Assembly: GCA_905147135.1 (NCBI GenBank)
Contig: LR990068.1
Span: forward strand, 2,066,001-2,130,000
Reading direction: 5' to 3'
DNA length: 64,000 nt
Source: Blastobasis lacticolella
Lineage: Eukaryota > Arthropoda > Insecta > Lepidoptera > Blastobasidae
Positions 23,501 to 34,000 of this stretch are shown here, piece after piece. The notes below the pieces were generated by a model that was not told the origin of the DNA, searched no databases, and saw only the letters and a list, made by a program, of their open reading frames with translations. Positions within the stretch are counted from its first letter, which is position 1. Every line of letters begins with the position of its first letter. A program made the position numbers and the translations under genes.

Positions 23501-24816
23501 TACATTTAAACACTGCGATGTCCAACCCGCCTGCCAAGCGTGGAGATTATGGCAATAACCTCCCCTTTCGTGGGAGAGGCCCTAAGTCCTGCAGTAGACT
23601 GTTATGGGCTGTTATGATGATATAAGCCCTTTGAACTTTACAGGGATTTTAGGGTCACCGGTGACTGCCGTGATTTCCCGCCATTTGGCCCAAGCTGCAG
23701 AGATTCGGGCCTTGACATGGGGAATTGATGTGATATGAATATGAATGTTCGCGATAATATCGTTTTGCAATAATCACTGATTATGAATCGTAACTTTAAA
23801 TTCCTCTTGTGTGTAATGTATGGGTTTTGGTTAACTAGAATCTATTCAGAAAAAATACCAGTACTATAAAGAGTCTCTATTTTCAATATTAGCCCCGGTT
23901 CTAAGCCACATACGGTATACAAAATATTAAAATTAATGTTACAATCATCACAAAAGGGTGATAGTCTAATGCCTAAATAATCATCTTGGCGTTAATGTCC
24001 CGGTTATTATCTCGCGCACGAGGGCCCCGGGTCCGCCTTGACAGGATCCAGGATTTGGCAGATCTGGTAATTACAGTGGAGCGACTACCATCTGACCTCC
24101 GTGACCCTGTTGTCAGGGGAACCTGACCAGATTAGATCATGGTTAGATATTCAGTCGCCTGAAGGTGCGGGTTTAATCACAACGTTTTCCCTCGCCGTAA
24201 GGTAATCGTCTAATGCCTACCAAGTGGTAAAACTTATTGTCTGGAATGTGACCGGAACGTAGCCTGAAAGGTGAGATCATCACATGTCTGGACGCGGGAT
24301 AGTTTAATGACTACATGAGTTCCGAACTTCGCGCAGGTGAAAATCGCGATGGACGGTAGCCTTGAAATCAATTTTTATCATTAGTAAAAAAATGAGGAGA
24401 TCCGCAAGCAAACCAAGGTTACCGACGTAACTCTAAGGATTGCCAGGCTAAAGTGGCAGTGGGCAGGGCACATAGCTCGAAGAATAGATGGCCGATGGGG
24501 CAGTAAAGTTCTCGAGTGGCGACCACGTACCGGAAGACGCAGCGTGGGTAGGCCTCCTAAAAGGCGGACCGACGACCTGGTAAATATCGCAGGTACCAGC
24601 TGGATGCGGAAGGCACAGGACCAACCGCCGTGGAGATCCCTTGTAATGCCTATGCCCAGCAGTGGGCGTCTTTCGGCTGAATATGATTTGAATTGAAATG
24701 AATATGAAAAATCTTAACTTACCTTGTTCTTGTGCCTCAGATTGTAATTTATTAGAAAGGAAAATTATTGCGATAGACAATTCAATTAGTACAACCTCGA
24801 AGTAATATTTCGACAT
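16473..24816 (-). CDS. Gene B: secreted LRR protein with 340-residue N-glycosylation repeat tail, 765 aa
   Basis: Exons (gene order) 24816-24723, 21826-21151, 20552-20410, 18987-18850 and 17719-16473 sum to 2298 nt: 765 codons plus TAA, phases 1, 2, 1, 1 as in genes A and C. Residues 1-31 start MSKYYFEVVLIE and form a signal segment. Residues 32-256 are the 676-nt LRR exon (ECDP, LCPLPKVSY, LKSLRIRHSNVTNLS, LIRLGLSRNALTNI). Exon 3 adds FLQYLVLSHNPLD. Exon 4 has YNFTC and DCFYVLQLHL. Exon 5 begins with TWLAASVRGPVSATV and IVLCRMV, then departs from its paralogues: residues 422-761 are twenty 17-aa repeats, Thr/Ser/Pro/Asn-rich, with about 13 N-x-S sequons. The exon 3 donor (G|GTTGTA) is weak but gives the right phase. 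The function is unknown; a glycosylated stalk is inferred from composition. Confidence 0.83.
17938..18430 (+). repeat. repeat family R7, split
   Basis: Left part 17938-18030 has acagcccacctgatgg and gtcgcccataaacatctaca. The right part, 18360-18430, has aaaatgcaaaaccgcaggtg and gcatgcctgtaa. About 330 bp of AT-rich DNA lies between, in gene B intron 4 (antisense). Confidence 0.55.
18524..18776 (+). repeat. tRNA-derived SINE (S1), headless
   Basis: Body words gtgagggaatatatcgtgatg, ccaatctggtcaggttcccc and aaggcggaccccgagccctc, then (att)n. The tRNA head is absent. Confidence 0.75.
19268..19402 (+). repeat. repeat family R6
   Basis: Contains tttcctttggactatgacatg, ggatcctttaagaggtatat and gatgtccataggcggcggtg, as at 25918-26095. 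Confidence 0.65.
19868..19985 (+). repeat. repeat family R7 fragment
   Basis: Contains gatggtaagcggtaactgtc, aacaaaaatgaagaatcgcgg and catgcctgcaattgcactga. Confidence 0.55.
20095..20312 (+). repeat. interspersed repeat shared with 9627-9875
   Basis: Shares aaggtggaaaagggtaatt, gaccaggggtccgaca and tgagtattgttgagtttccc with the copy in gene A intron 4. Confidence 0.65.
20572..20720 (+). mobile_element. RTE 3' tail, antisense in gene B intron 2
   Basis: An uninterrupted tail: gcgacgacctggtaaagatc, gtggagatctctgggggagg, tatgcccagcagtaggcg, tgatatgatgatgat. Useful as the empty-site reference for the split copies. Confidence 0.85.
20807..20934. mobile_element. Harbinger-like small inverted-repeat element, degenerate copy
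   Basis: The left end ggcgatgtcttaattggcaa, after TTA, pairs with ttgccaactaggaccgcgtc at the right end. Related to the better preserved copy at 38939-39048. Confidence 0.5.
20937..21061 (-). repeat. tRNA-derived SINE (S1), head half
   Basis: Reverse complement contains the tRNA-like T-arm (gggattcgaacccggtac on plus) and the D-arm side (ccttaaccactagtcca). It lies just downstream (plus) of the element at 20807. Confidence 0.7.
22318..23385 (-). mobile_element. non-LTR retrotransposon RT C-terminal fragment, split
   Basis: On the minus strand, from 23385: PVMLYVCETWPALTKHVREL, EMGMLRWMCGVTRLNRIRNEY, then after an interruption VRDIADKIEEARLRWFGHVL. This is the C-terminal region of another RTE/CR1-like reverse transcriptase. 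The interruption is the 22561-23183 element. Confidence 0.8.
22561..23183. mobile_element. 623-bp DNA element, 23-bp perfect TIRs, 8-bp duplication
   Basis: Ends CATAGAAAATCAAACTAGTT and its reverse complement. Flanks ccttacga (22553-22560) and ccttacgc (23184-23191) fit an 8-bp duplication with one change. CAT ends plus 8 bp point to a P- or hAT-like non-autonomous element. It splits an RT fragment. Confidence 0.75.
23364..23622 (+). repeat. repeat family R2
   Basis: Complete from cccgtgtggtgtccggcaga through ccaacccgcctgccaagcg and cctcccctttcgtgggagag to gggctgttatgatgat. Confidence 0.8.
23981..24201 (-). repeat. tRNA-derived SINE (S1), headless
   Basis: Starts tcatcttggcgttaatgtccc and includes gacctccgtgaccctgttg; ends in ttttccctcgccgtaag. 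No tRNA head. Confidence 0.75.
24391..24685 (+). mobile_element. RTE 3' tail, antisense in gene B intron 1
   Basis: Coding remnant GRPPKRRTDDL-like and WMRKAQDQP, then gcccagcagtgggcgtctt and an abnormal end (gaatatgatttgaattg). It ends under 40 nt from the exon 1 donor of gene B. Confidence 0.8.
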
Positions 24817-25087
24817 TTTTCCTTTTTTCTTTTACTTCAACTTCTTTTTCTGTCTACTGTTTAGGAAACAATTTGTCTAGAGTTTAATTAAGATCAGTCA
24901 CTATAGTAGGTTCCAAATAGATTGGCAATAGAGGTCGTTTACCTCGGTTGGAACTAATTCGTGGTGAGAGCGATTGTTGTAATACGTTGGTCATATTTGT
25001 CAAAATTGTATGTAGAACTAATTTGTAAAAGAACCGTTGCAGTGAACTGCCTTTCTTCGTGTCTAATGACTAGTAGATAATGAAATC

Positions 25088-25346
25088 ATTATCTTGGCGT
25101 TAATTTTTTTTTATACAACCAAGGTGGCATACAAGCTTACGGCCTGCCTGATGGTAAGCAGTTAATGTACCAGTTATGCTCTCGCGCCCGGGGGCCTTGA
25201 TCATGATCCAGGATTTGACAGATAGTAATTTGACCTCCGTGACCCTGCTTCCTTGGGAACCTGACCATATTGGATCACGGTTACACATTCAGTCGCCTGA
25301 ATGTGCAGGTTTCATCACGATGTTTTCACTCACCAAGAGCATCAGT
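25088..25346 (-). repeat. tRNA-derived SINE (S1) carrying an R3 insertion
   Basis: SINE words atcttggcgttaat and gctctcgcgcccgggggcc are separated by an R3 fragment (25114-25170, caaggtggcatacaagcttac). Confidence 0.65.
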
Positions 25347-25917
25347 TACTTTTCAACTAAATCTTCGACATAACAACCTGTATTATAACTAATAAGATAA
25401 TGGTAAAATTTTCACTGCAAGCACTATTTCGAAAAATATTATAAAACTGTTCTACTTGCATCAAATTTTTACGACTCTTTTTATTCCAATCATTATAACA
25501 ATTGCTGTGACCATTTACAAATTAGTTCTAACCGAAAGGCCAACGTCCGCTGTTGCCAATCTTTTCGGCACGTGCTGTAATAAAAGTATCAAATTTTTGA
25601 GCTCGTTATCTTGGGTAAGAGTAGACTCTTAGTGGAACTTAATGTGATTAAGGAGAAATGGTTCTATAGCGCGGGATTTACTAAACATTTCTTTCACAAA
25701 CATATCCCGAGTGTGAATACAAGTCTTCCTCATATGATTGCAGACAATACAATTATAAGACGCCGCATCGGTGGCCTGACTCATACCGGTATCGAACCTC
25801 AGCGCCGTAATCAAATAATAAACATTACCTAAAAAAGGATGGATGCACAAACTTATCTGATAAAGCGTCTTAAACTGGGACCAAGTGTCGCCATTTTGAA
25901 ATATCATGCCAATGCCA

Positions 25918-26095
25918 GTATTTCCTTTGGGCTATGACATGGGATCGTTCAAGAGGTATATTAGAGGTCTCTTCAGAGGCGGGCAACGCATTGGTGACTC
26001 CCCTGGTGCTGCTGATGTCCATAGGCAGCGGTGACCACGCACCATCAGGTGGTCCGCTTGCCTGTTTGTCTGCTGTGTAACATAAAAAAAAAACA
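25918..26095 (+). repeat. repeat family R6, long copy
   Basis: tttcctttgggctatgacatg, ggatcgttcaagaggtatat, gatgtccataggcagcggtg, cgcttgcctgtttgtctgct, then an A-rich tail. Best reference copy in the window. Confidence 0.75.
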
Positions 26096-26200
26096 GCGAC
26101 ACTGTTTTTTAATCACTGGCTTTAGTTCAGTCAAATTTAGTTCCACTTTCAACCGGGCGCAAAGGTTCGCGGCCCTCACTCTACTATGATGCTATAACGA

Positions 26201-26785
26201 GAGCGCCTGTGGTCTAATGGTTAGGGGGTCAGTCTTGTATCCCAAGGTACCAGATACGAAACCAAGTGCCACCATTTACTCCATATTTACTGATGAACAC
26301 TAACCGATGCTCTTACAATGAGAGAAAACATCGTGATGAAACGTGCACATAAGCGTCTGAATGTGTAACCATGATCCAATCCGGTCAGGTTACCCTGTTA
26401 ACAGGACCATGAAGGTCAGATAGCAGTCGCTCTACTGTAATTTACCTGTATTCGTATTCACAGTGGCTCAGAAATCGGATTCGGATACGGAATCGACAAA
26501 GGACCCCGCAAAAGTTCTTAGGTAAATGTGGTTTCAGTTAATTTTGATGAAATTTCCATATGTTATACAGAGTAGAGTTTCCGTGGAATCTATCGGGATT
26601 CTGAATAACAGTTTTCGAATCGATCGACATGGATTCGCCGCTCATGAATTTCGTGTCGAATCGTTCGGAAACGGTTTCGTATCATTGTAAATAGGGCTAC
26701 AGATCAGCCAAATTCTGGATGACGGTCAAGACGGACACCGGGCCCTCGCGCACGACACAACCGAGATATAAACGCCTAGATGATT
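26201..26785 (+). repeat. tRNA-derived SINE (S1) split by M1
   Basis: Head gagcgcctgtggtctaatgg and body to 26448; the rest resumes at 26700 (cagatcagccaaattctgg). The break is inside the SINE word acctgatctgcc, giving a CTG/CAG duplication around M1. Confidence 0.8.
26449..26699 (+). mobile_element. M1 element, second copy, 251 bp
   Basis: Same length as 10743-10993. The ends are slightly decayed (TATTCGTATTC...AATAGGGCTA). Nested in an S1 SINE. Confidence 0.8.
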
Positions 26786-26931
26786 ATTTTTACTGACTTC
26801 GCGTCTTCTAAAGGCTATACAAGCAGTGGTCATTTGTAAACCATATTGCAAGTATGATTTCTTAAACACAGTTGACAATGGTATTGTAAGACCATGCCTT
26901 GACGAAGAACATACTTGTTTTTATACTAGCC

Positions 26932-27060
26932 TGGCGTTTGACTTGGCCGCCATCGACGATGCGGCCGTTGATGGAGCATGCCTGTCTAGGAACAGCCTAT
27001 TCATTCTAGCCTTGAATACCTATAATGTTCACGGAACACAGTCGCAGACAACGCGTGAAA
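26932..27060 (+). repeat. repeat family R5
   Basis: gcgtttgacttggccgccatc, gcatgcctgtctaggaaca and gcctattcattctagcctt; related to 13778, 29708 and 34192. Confidence 0.65.
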
Positions 27061-27095
27061 TAGTAGTCGCTATTACATCACTTAGGTTTATTATT

Positions 27096-27246
27096 ATATT
27101 AGACGGGACTTGGACGCGACTTCCTTTTCGATTGGTTTTCCCGACGTTTCGGTAGGGTTACACCCACCGTGGTTACGAGACGACTCATCGACGGCTTGTC
27201 GAAAACAAATCGAAAAGATACGTCGCGTCCAAGTCCCGTCTAATAT
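27096..27246. mobile_element. 151-bp inverted-repeat element
   Basis: atattagacgggacttggac, gcgac at the left is matched by the reverse complement gtcgcgtccaagtcccgtct, aatat at the right. Inner arms also pair (cgattggtttt / aaaacaaatcg). Confidence 0.7.
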
Positions 27247-27249
27247 GTG

Positions 27250-28020
27250 TAAAGAACGCGAGTTTAGTTTGAAACAAATATCGCTTAGGTACTCCAGAAA
27301 TCCGTCACGAAAGTTTTAACTTATCATAACAGACAGATGTCGAGAAACTCCAGGGTCTCTATCTTAGAATCGCTCGCCTCGATTCAAACGGTTTCAATTT
27401 TGATTTTCGACAGGATAAATTCAATATTTTTAAATCACATTGGCAACCACGAAAGAGTAGGTATGGTTTATAAATTAAATTGAAAAATATGGAATTTTTC
27501 ATTCCGAAAATCCAAAGCTGAAGACCGTTCGAATCGAGGCGGGCAATTAAAAAATAGGGCCCTTGACTCTAACTGTGTCGCATTAAGGAATATACTGGAT
27601 AAATGAGGAGCTAGCGAACAAAACCGTATAACTAAGTTAAAATAGTAAAAATCTGAGTTTCGATCAAAAACTGTACAATTATATAATAAATATGCCGTTC
27701 GGATCGAAACCACGAGCTTTGGATGCAATTTTAACACAGTTTTAGGCCGTTTTGATAGAAATTACTTGAGGTTTATTTATTTTTTATAGGTATTTCAGGT
27801 AGATAGGTTTGTAGGTATTCAGCGGGCCTGAAACCTCCGGATAAAAAAAAATTATACCGTTTTGTACGCCTCCTGCTCCTCAAATATTGAAGTATCTTTA
27901 GGCATTATGCGTTCTCAATATGTCTCTATCATAAAGCCGAATCAGCGAAACTAACTAATCATGGAGCCTCTATGCTCTAAACTACTATTTGCCAAAAAAT
28001 TGCCTACATATAGTAATTGA
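27250..28020. other. intergenic DNA, no gene seen
   Basis: AT-rich; has two runs with tcgcctcgattcaaacgg / ccgttcgaatcgaggcggg in inverted orientation (27374 and 27522), suggesting a further decayed inverted-repeat element of about 170 bp. Confidence 0.4.
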
Positions 28021-28030
28021 GAAGTGAGGG

Positions 28031-28380
28031 GAGCGTCGGTGGCCGAGCTGTTAGAGTATACGACTCGTAAGCCAGAGGTCCCGAAATCCCGCTGGCCAAT
28101 GACTCTTCTGACTGACTGACTCGGAGTTAACTTAGTTGAATACTAACCGATGCTCTTACGGTGAGGGAAAACATCGTGATAAAACCTGCACATTCAGGCG
28201 ACTTGATGTGTAACCATGATCCAATCTGGTCAGGTTCCCCTGGTAGCAGGGTCATGGAGGTCAGATGGCAGTCGCTCCACTGTAATTACCTGACCTGCCA
28301 AATCCTGGATCATGGTCACAGCGGACCCCGGGCCCTCGTGCGCGAGAGCACAACCGGGACATTAACGCCAAGATGATTAT
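28031..28380 (+). repeat. tRNA-derived SINE (S1), full length
   Basis: Head gagcgtcggtggccgagctg with actCGTaag anticodon region; T-arm decayed. Ends gacattaacgccaagatgat. Confidence 0.85.
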
Positions 28381-28663
28381 TAGTAATTGAGAAGTTAAAT
28401 TAGGTAAAATATGTCGTCCTCTCTAACTGACATTTGGTATACCTATGTAACTTGGATGACCATGCATTAACATGGTACCATGGAGCTGGTCTGATGATGG
28501 TGTTGGAAGGTGGTCACAGGAACTAATGATTGCAACAAGAAAACCCCATTGTGTTTGGGCTCTTTGGATTGGTCTTCATGTGTCCTGTACCGCGCGATAT
28601 AAGCTTGTTATGAAAAAACATTTTTCATTAGAAGACCTGTATCTGTACCCTCGATAGTTTCAT

Positions 28664-28925
28664 CATCATCATCACAGCCCATAACAGTCCACTGCAGGAC
28701 GGGCCTCTCCCACGAAAGGGGACGTTATTGCCATAATCTCCACGCTTGGCAGGCGGGTTGGAGATCGCAGTGTTATAAATATAACTATGGACAACGCTGC
28801 TGCCCATTTTCCAGCTTACGGATATTCTAGATCTTTTGCCTCAAAAACATTAGTCGCCTTGTACGACACCCACGAGTGTAAGGGGTTGGTGCTATTCTAC
28901 TCTGCCGGACACCACACGGCTACCT
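28664..28925 (-). repeat. repeat family R2
   Basis: Reverse complement copy: (atc)n, acagcccataacagtccac at left, tgtccggcagagtag in reverse at right. Confidence 0.8.
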
Positions 28926-29453
28926 ATCCGTTTTCTGTAACCTATCGGGAACTTTTGTCCCATTGGGTAACAGTGTAACTGAAGGGGTTTTTTCCCATTG
29001 ACTAATGATGTTACATATAGGGATGTGACTGCTCGAACCAGGTAAATTCAAATGTTTTGTGACACATTTTTATTTCCTACCATTGTTACGTGTGTTGGAT
29101 GTGTTGAAAAGATCATATTTGCAAGTTTATAAACTCAGAGACAGCACTGTTTAATAGTTCTTAGAAGCCGCAAAATCAGTCGACAGTTTTTTGATACGTA
29201 GTTAGACTAGTTAGGGGTCTAATTCTCACGCTGTGAGGTCTCGAATTAGATTTTTTTTTCTAGACACATATATCTACATTAATATTTGTAGTAGCCAAAA
29301 AATATTTTCTTAACTATCTTAGATAGTCCTGTGTGAACTCCAAATAACGAACTGGGAACAAATGGCGCAGGATAGGGAATGGCGAATTCTTGTGTCGGAG
29401 GCCAAGATCCACTTAGGATCGCTGAGACAGGGAAGTAAGTAAGTATCTTACAT

Positions 29454-29625
29454 ACATACATACATAAAGCTCACGCCTGTGTCCCACAGGTGGGGTAGGC
29501 AGAGACTATGGACCGCCACTTTGCTCTGTCCTGACACAATTCTCTAGCCTCGCATATATCCACAACTCTTTTCATACATTTTCTTTTATTCTTACCACTT
29601 CGGACCCCAGCTTTTTCGACAGTCG
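29454..29625 (+). repeat. repeat family R4
   Basis: cataaagctcacgcctgtgt, tggggtaggcagagactatg, cctcgcatatatccacaac; nearly identical to 9008-9190. Confidence 0.75.
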
Positions 29626-29707
29626 TATATTGTTAAAGATCAATTTCAGTGACGTTTTTATACAGTTTTTTGGCTAACAAAATGTCGAATTAGAGATATC
29701 GCCTCGC

Positions 29708-29970
29708 AGGCATTTGACCACCATCTCACCTGGTGGTAAGTAACGATGCGGCCGATGATGGAGGATGCCTGTCTAGGAACAAATGCTATTGTGTGCCTTC
29801 TGGTGAGTAAGGTCTCTAGTGCCCCATGGGGTGTGGGTTTGGGGAACCGTAGCTTGGCAGTGGAGGGGTATTTGCCTTTTTGCTGCCAGAGCAACGTGTT
29901 AGAGAGGTGGGCAACGCGTTGGTGTTGCTAAAGTCTATAAGGCAGCGGTGACCATTTTCCATCAGGTTAT
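29708..29970 (+). repeat. R5 fragment joined to further retroelement pieces
   Basis: 29708-29780 is R5 (catttgaccaccatctcacc). 29795-29895 (gtgccccatggggtgtgggt, ttggcagtggaggggta) recurs inverted at 54640-54770. 29905-29968 is R6-like. Confidence 0.55.
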
Positions 29971-30029
29971 TTCATCGTACAATTCGGATGTGGAATGAGT
30001 ACTTGTCACTATATTACATATTGTAGTAT

Positions 30030-30280
30030 GACGACCTGAGTGGTTCAGTTGGTTAAAATGCCGGTCTGCCACGCAGAGGCCCCGGTTTCGATTCCCGGCC
30101 GAGCAGAAATTAAAATGGTGAATTTTAATTTCTGTTACGGGTCTGGGTGTAGTATTTATAATAGATAAGTATGTATTTAAAAAAAAGTATGTAAGTAGTT
30201 ATCAGTTATCTAACACCCATAACACAAGCTTTGCTTACTTTGGGGCTAGATAGCGCTGTGTGAATTTGTCCGAGCATATT
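30030..30280 (+). repeat. tRNA-Gly-derived SINE (S2), full length
   Basis: gacctgagtggttcagttgg, ctgccacgcagaggcccc, cgattcccggccgagcaga, then atcagttatctaacacccat and gctagatagcgctgtgtg. Confidence 0.85.
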
Positions 30281-30751
30281 TGAAAATGAATGAAAAATTC
30301 TTGATTGCCTTTACATACAATAAAACAAAAACAGAGGAAAAAGAAAAGCAACCGGCGGCCTTATCGCTTAAAGCGATTTCTTCCAGGCAAGCTTTGACAC
30401 CTAGAAACAGAAAATACTCTAGGATAGATGATAAGTCTGTTCTACAAAACATAACTGGCATATTTATTTATTATCACATAAAAAAGAGAGCAGTAGAGGA
30501 TAATTACACAAGCCGCGTCTTAAAACTGTACAGTCTGCATAAGTATGAAGAGGAAGAGTTATTGTACACCAACATTCGTCGTCGGTTTGTGTCAACATTT
30601 GCATCGTGGACAAAAATGCTTTAAAATTATTTCGTTGCGATCCCCACATCTTTTAATACGTTTTAAAAGATTGATAGAGAAGTATTGGAGGCTCAGCTAA
30701 AATTTAATTGATCTAGGCGTCAAGTTTTGAGGCCAAAAATGGAAGACCCGA

Positions 30752-30936
30752 GGGCTGAGTGTCAGTTTTGCTTCCACTTTACTTTACTATCGATTTGGCG
30801 TTTACATGACGATTAGTAAGAAATTATGTATAGCGCCATCTATCGGTACGTAAATGAAGTTTTTTCTTCATACTAATTTCGACGTAAATTCAAACGCAAT
30901 AGTAAAGTAAAATCGAAGCGAAACTTACACTCAGCC
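30752..30936. mobile_element. 185-bp inverted-repeat element upstream of gene C
   Basis: The left arm gggctgagtgtcagttttgc, ttccactttactttactat pairs with atagtaaagtaaaatcgaag, cgaaacttacactcagcccc at the right. Arms of about 45 bp. It ends 136 nt before the gene C start codon. Confidence 0.75.
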
Positions 30937-31072
30937 CCCTGAATGTGAATTAAATAATAAAAAATAAAGTAAATAGTTTCGCTTAATTCTGTGTGTGAAT
31001 AACCAAATAAAGTGCTGTAAAACTGAAATAAATATATAGGAGAAACGAAAATCAATTGAAATAGAATTAATC

Positions 31073-34000
31073 ATGGCGAAATATCCGTTCGACGCAGCAA
31101 TAATTGGAATGTCGATTTTAATAACTATACTTTCTTATCAATTTGTCGAGACTGTAAAACTCAAACAAGCTAAAGGTAAGTTTTTTATACTGACACATTT
31201 ACATTTATTTACATTACTGTAAAATTCAGCAACGTCGGTGGCTGAGCGGTTAGGGTATCCGACTCGTAAGCGAGAGGTACCGGGTTCGAACCCCGCTGCG
31301 GCCAATGACTCTTCTGATTGACTCTGAGTTAACTTAGTTGAATACTAACCGATGCTCGTACGGTGAGAGAAAACATTGTGATGAAACCTGCACATTCAGG
31401 CGACTGTGTGGCGAATGTGTAACCATGATCCAATCTGGTCAGGTTCCCCTGGTAGCAGGGTCACGGAGGTCAGATGGCAGTTGCTCCACTGTAATTACCT
31501 AATCTGCCAAATCCTGGATCCTGGGTCAAGGCGGACCCCGGGCCCTAGTGCGCGAGGGCACAACCGGAACATTAACACCAAGATTATTTTTAAGCGTTGT
31601 GAAACGTTTGGAGGAGCTCCGTAAACTCGGGGCAATATCGTTCTTTAAACATTATTTTAAAATTTCATGGAAATGGCAAATTATCAACTGAATAATTGCT
31701 TAAAAAGCTAGCTGGCTAATTTAACCGACATCTACACTACGTCATTGGATATAGTTGTATGACAGGAGTCCCCTTACTTTTTTCCAACTCCAATCTCTCC
31801 ACAATGATCTTCAGGATGCTGTTGCGACTACTCCTGAGGCGCTGCAGCAGCGACGCGGCTTTCTTCCGCATGATTGCATGGAAGCCGTCCGTGCCCGCCT
31901 CCGCGAAATTTCCTGAGGCGCTGCAGAACCTGGACAGTCGTAACAACGTCCTGAAGGCGTATAGGCATAGGTATAGGCTGATGATTGACGATGACGATGA
32001 ACTGTTTGACGCAGCTATCGAGCACACCAACTTTATATTCCATTTCAGATGACGGCTATTCGTTGATCCGGGAATGCGACCCGACCTCAACCCGGTTTCA
32101 TCTAGAAAATATATCCCCATTCAGCGAGCTTACGAGCGTACTACGAGTGCAATTAGTCTCCTGCCCAATACCGAAGGTCTCATACAGATCAGTGTTTTCC
32201 GCCCTGAACATAGCCCTGCACGAAAATTCCGCGCTCCACCTCAGCAACATGACAAGGAAAGTAAGAGAAGCTCATATGGACCATTTAGGTGTGGAGGAAT
32301 TGATCCTAGAAAACGTTACTACAGACAGTTTGGTCCTGAAACCGTTGACCGGCTTGAAGAAACTGTATGTGGAACGTGGGAAGCTACCACCACTGCCTGA
32401 GGTGAATGAGATCCAATACATATCGGTCAATAGAGGAACTATGAAGAACCGTTTCGGCAAATGTCTTGCATTGAAAGGCTTGATAATCTCGTACTCCAAA
32501 ATAATCGATCTACCCGAGGCTTGGTTATCGCAGTGCGAGGGGTTAGAGGCGCTGGAATTCTACGGGGAGAGTTCAGAGGTTGTGAACGAAGCTCTGAAAG
32601 GGGTGAGGACACTGACCGTATTCAGAGCAGACAACTGCAACCTGACGGAGGTCCCAAGCGAGTTGCTAAACAATAGACTGTTGGAGGAATTGGGGCTGAA
32701 TTACAATAATTTAACCACAATAAGGTAAGTGAAGGTGGAGGGGATTATTCTAAATTTTGTTTGAGACTTGTTTTATGCTACGCAGTGATAAACGTGCACA
32801 GCCCACCTGATCGTAAGCCTCTGTCGCCCATAAGGTCTACGATTCACGGAGTTGCAGGCAATAAAAATGCAGAACCGCAGGTGCGTTGTCGCTGTGGGGA
32901 GTAAGATGCAATGCATCATGCCTGTAATGGCGCTGGTTTATCTTTCCTTCAAACCGGAACACAAACAACAATGCAAGTATTGTTGCATTGCGGCAGAAAT
33001 AGATTAGGAGGTGGTACTCACCCAAGCGGACTCCTCAGGCTTGACAGAGTCCTACCACCTGATAAAACCTACTTAACCACAGTCGAGGTATTATAGATAA
33101 CTCATTCATTCATTGATCAAGTTTTTGTAATACCACTAAGCAAATAAGCTTACGGCCTGATTGATGGTAAACAGTCACCGCAGCCTATGGACGTTTGCAA
33201 TACCAGGGGCAACAACCACGCGTTGCTGACGCCGTAAAAACTTTTTCACCCCTTTCTTGAAAAACTCCATGTTGTACTCTGCAAGGAAAACCTCTTCAGG
33301 TAGTTCATTTCAAAACCTAAGTTTTCGTGGGAGAAAGTTCCTTTGGACCAATTTAGCTCCAAGGTTGGATGAATTCCCTTTCTGCTGCCTGCTACTGCAT
33401 ATTTCATATTTCATATTTATTAATTGGTAATATTCATTACATGTCAATTGTTAAAATTATAAAAATGTCACAAATTACATTAATTGTTATACATAAATTT
33501 ATAATAATCAAATGTCACAAACAAACATTTTTTACCCATCACAAGTCATCTTGCACAATAAGTAATGTAATAAATTCAAATGTCCATTTCCAAATAAGAA
33601 TTTGCATTACATTTCATTGTAATAATGCTGCTGCTGTGTATTTTTCCCTTTCCCTTTTTTTCTTTCGAACAAACCACACATGTATAACCAACTTAACAAA
33701 AAATTAAGATTGAAATCGGTCCAGCCGTTTTCGAGTTATAGCGAGACTAACGAACAGCAATTGAATTTTATGTATAGAGATTGTTTTATTTATCAAAAAA
33801 TATCTAGTACTTATACCACATAGATTTTGCAGTAAATTATTATATGTTTGATGCACATATTATGAATTTAAAAGCTGCACATATGAAATTTCTAACGATT
33901 TTGGCTCTTTCACTACTTTCTTACTGCGCTGGCTCAGCGACTCAAAAAGGATCTTGGATTTTTTTATTTAGTCAAACAATATTCATACCCCCAGTTCCGC

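Noticed and set aside
31737..32120. Minus-strand frame with [21 protein letters not shown] upstream of gene C exon 2
   Set aside because: Possibly the C-terminal scrap of a retrotransposon RT, but too short and unsupported to call; overlaps the gene C acceptor on the other strand.
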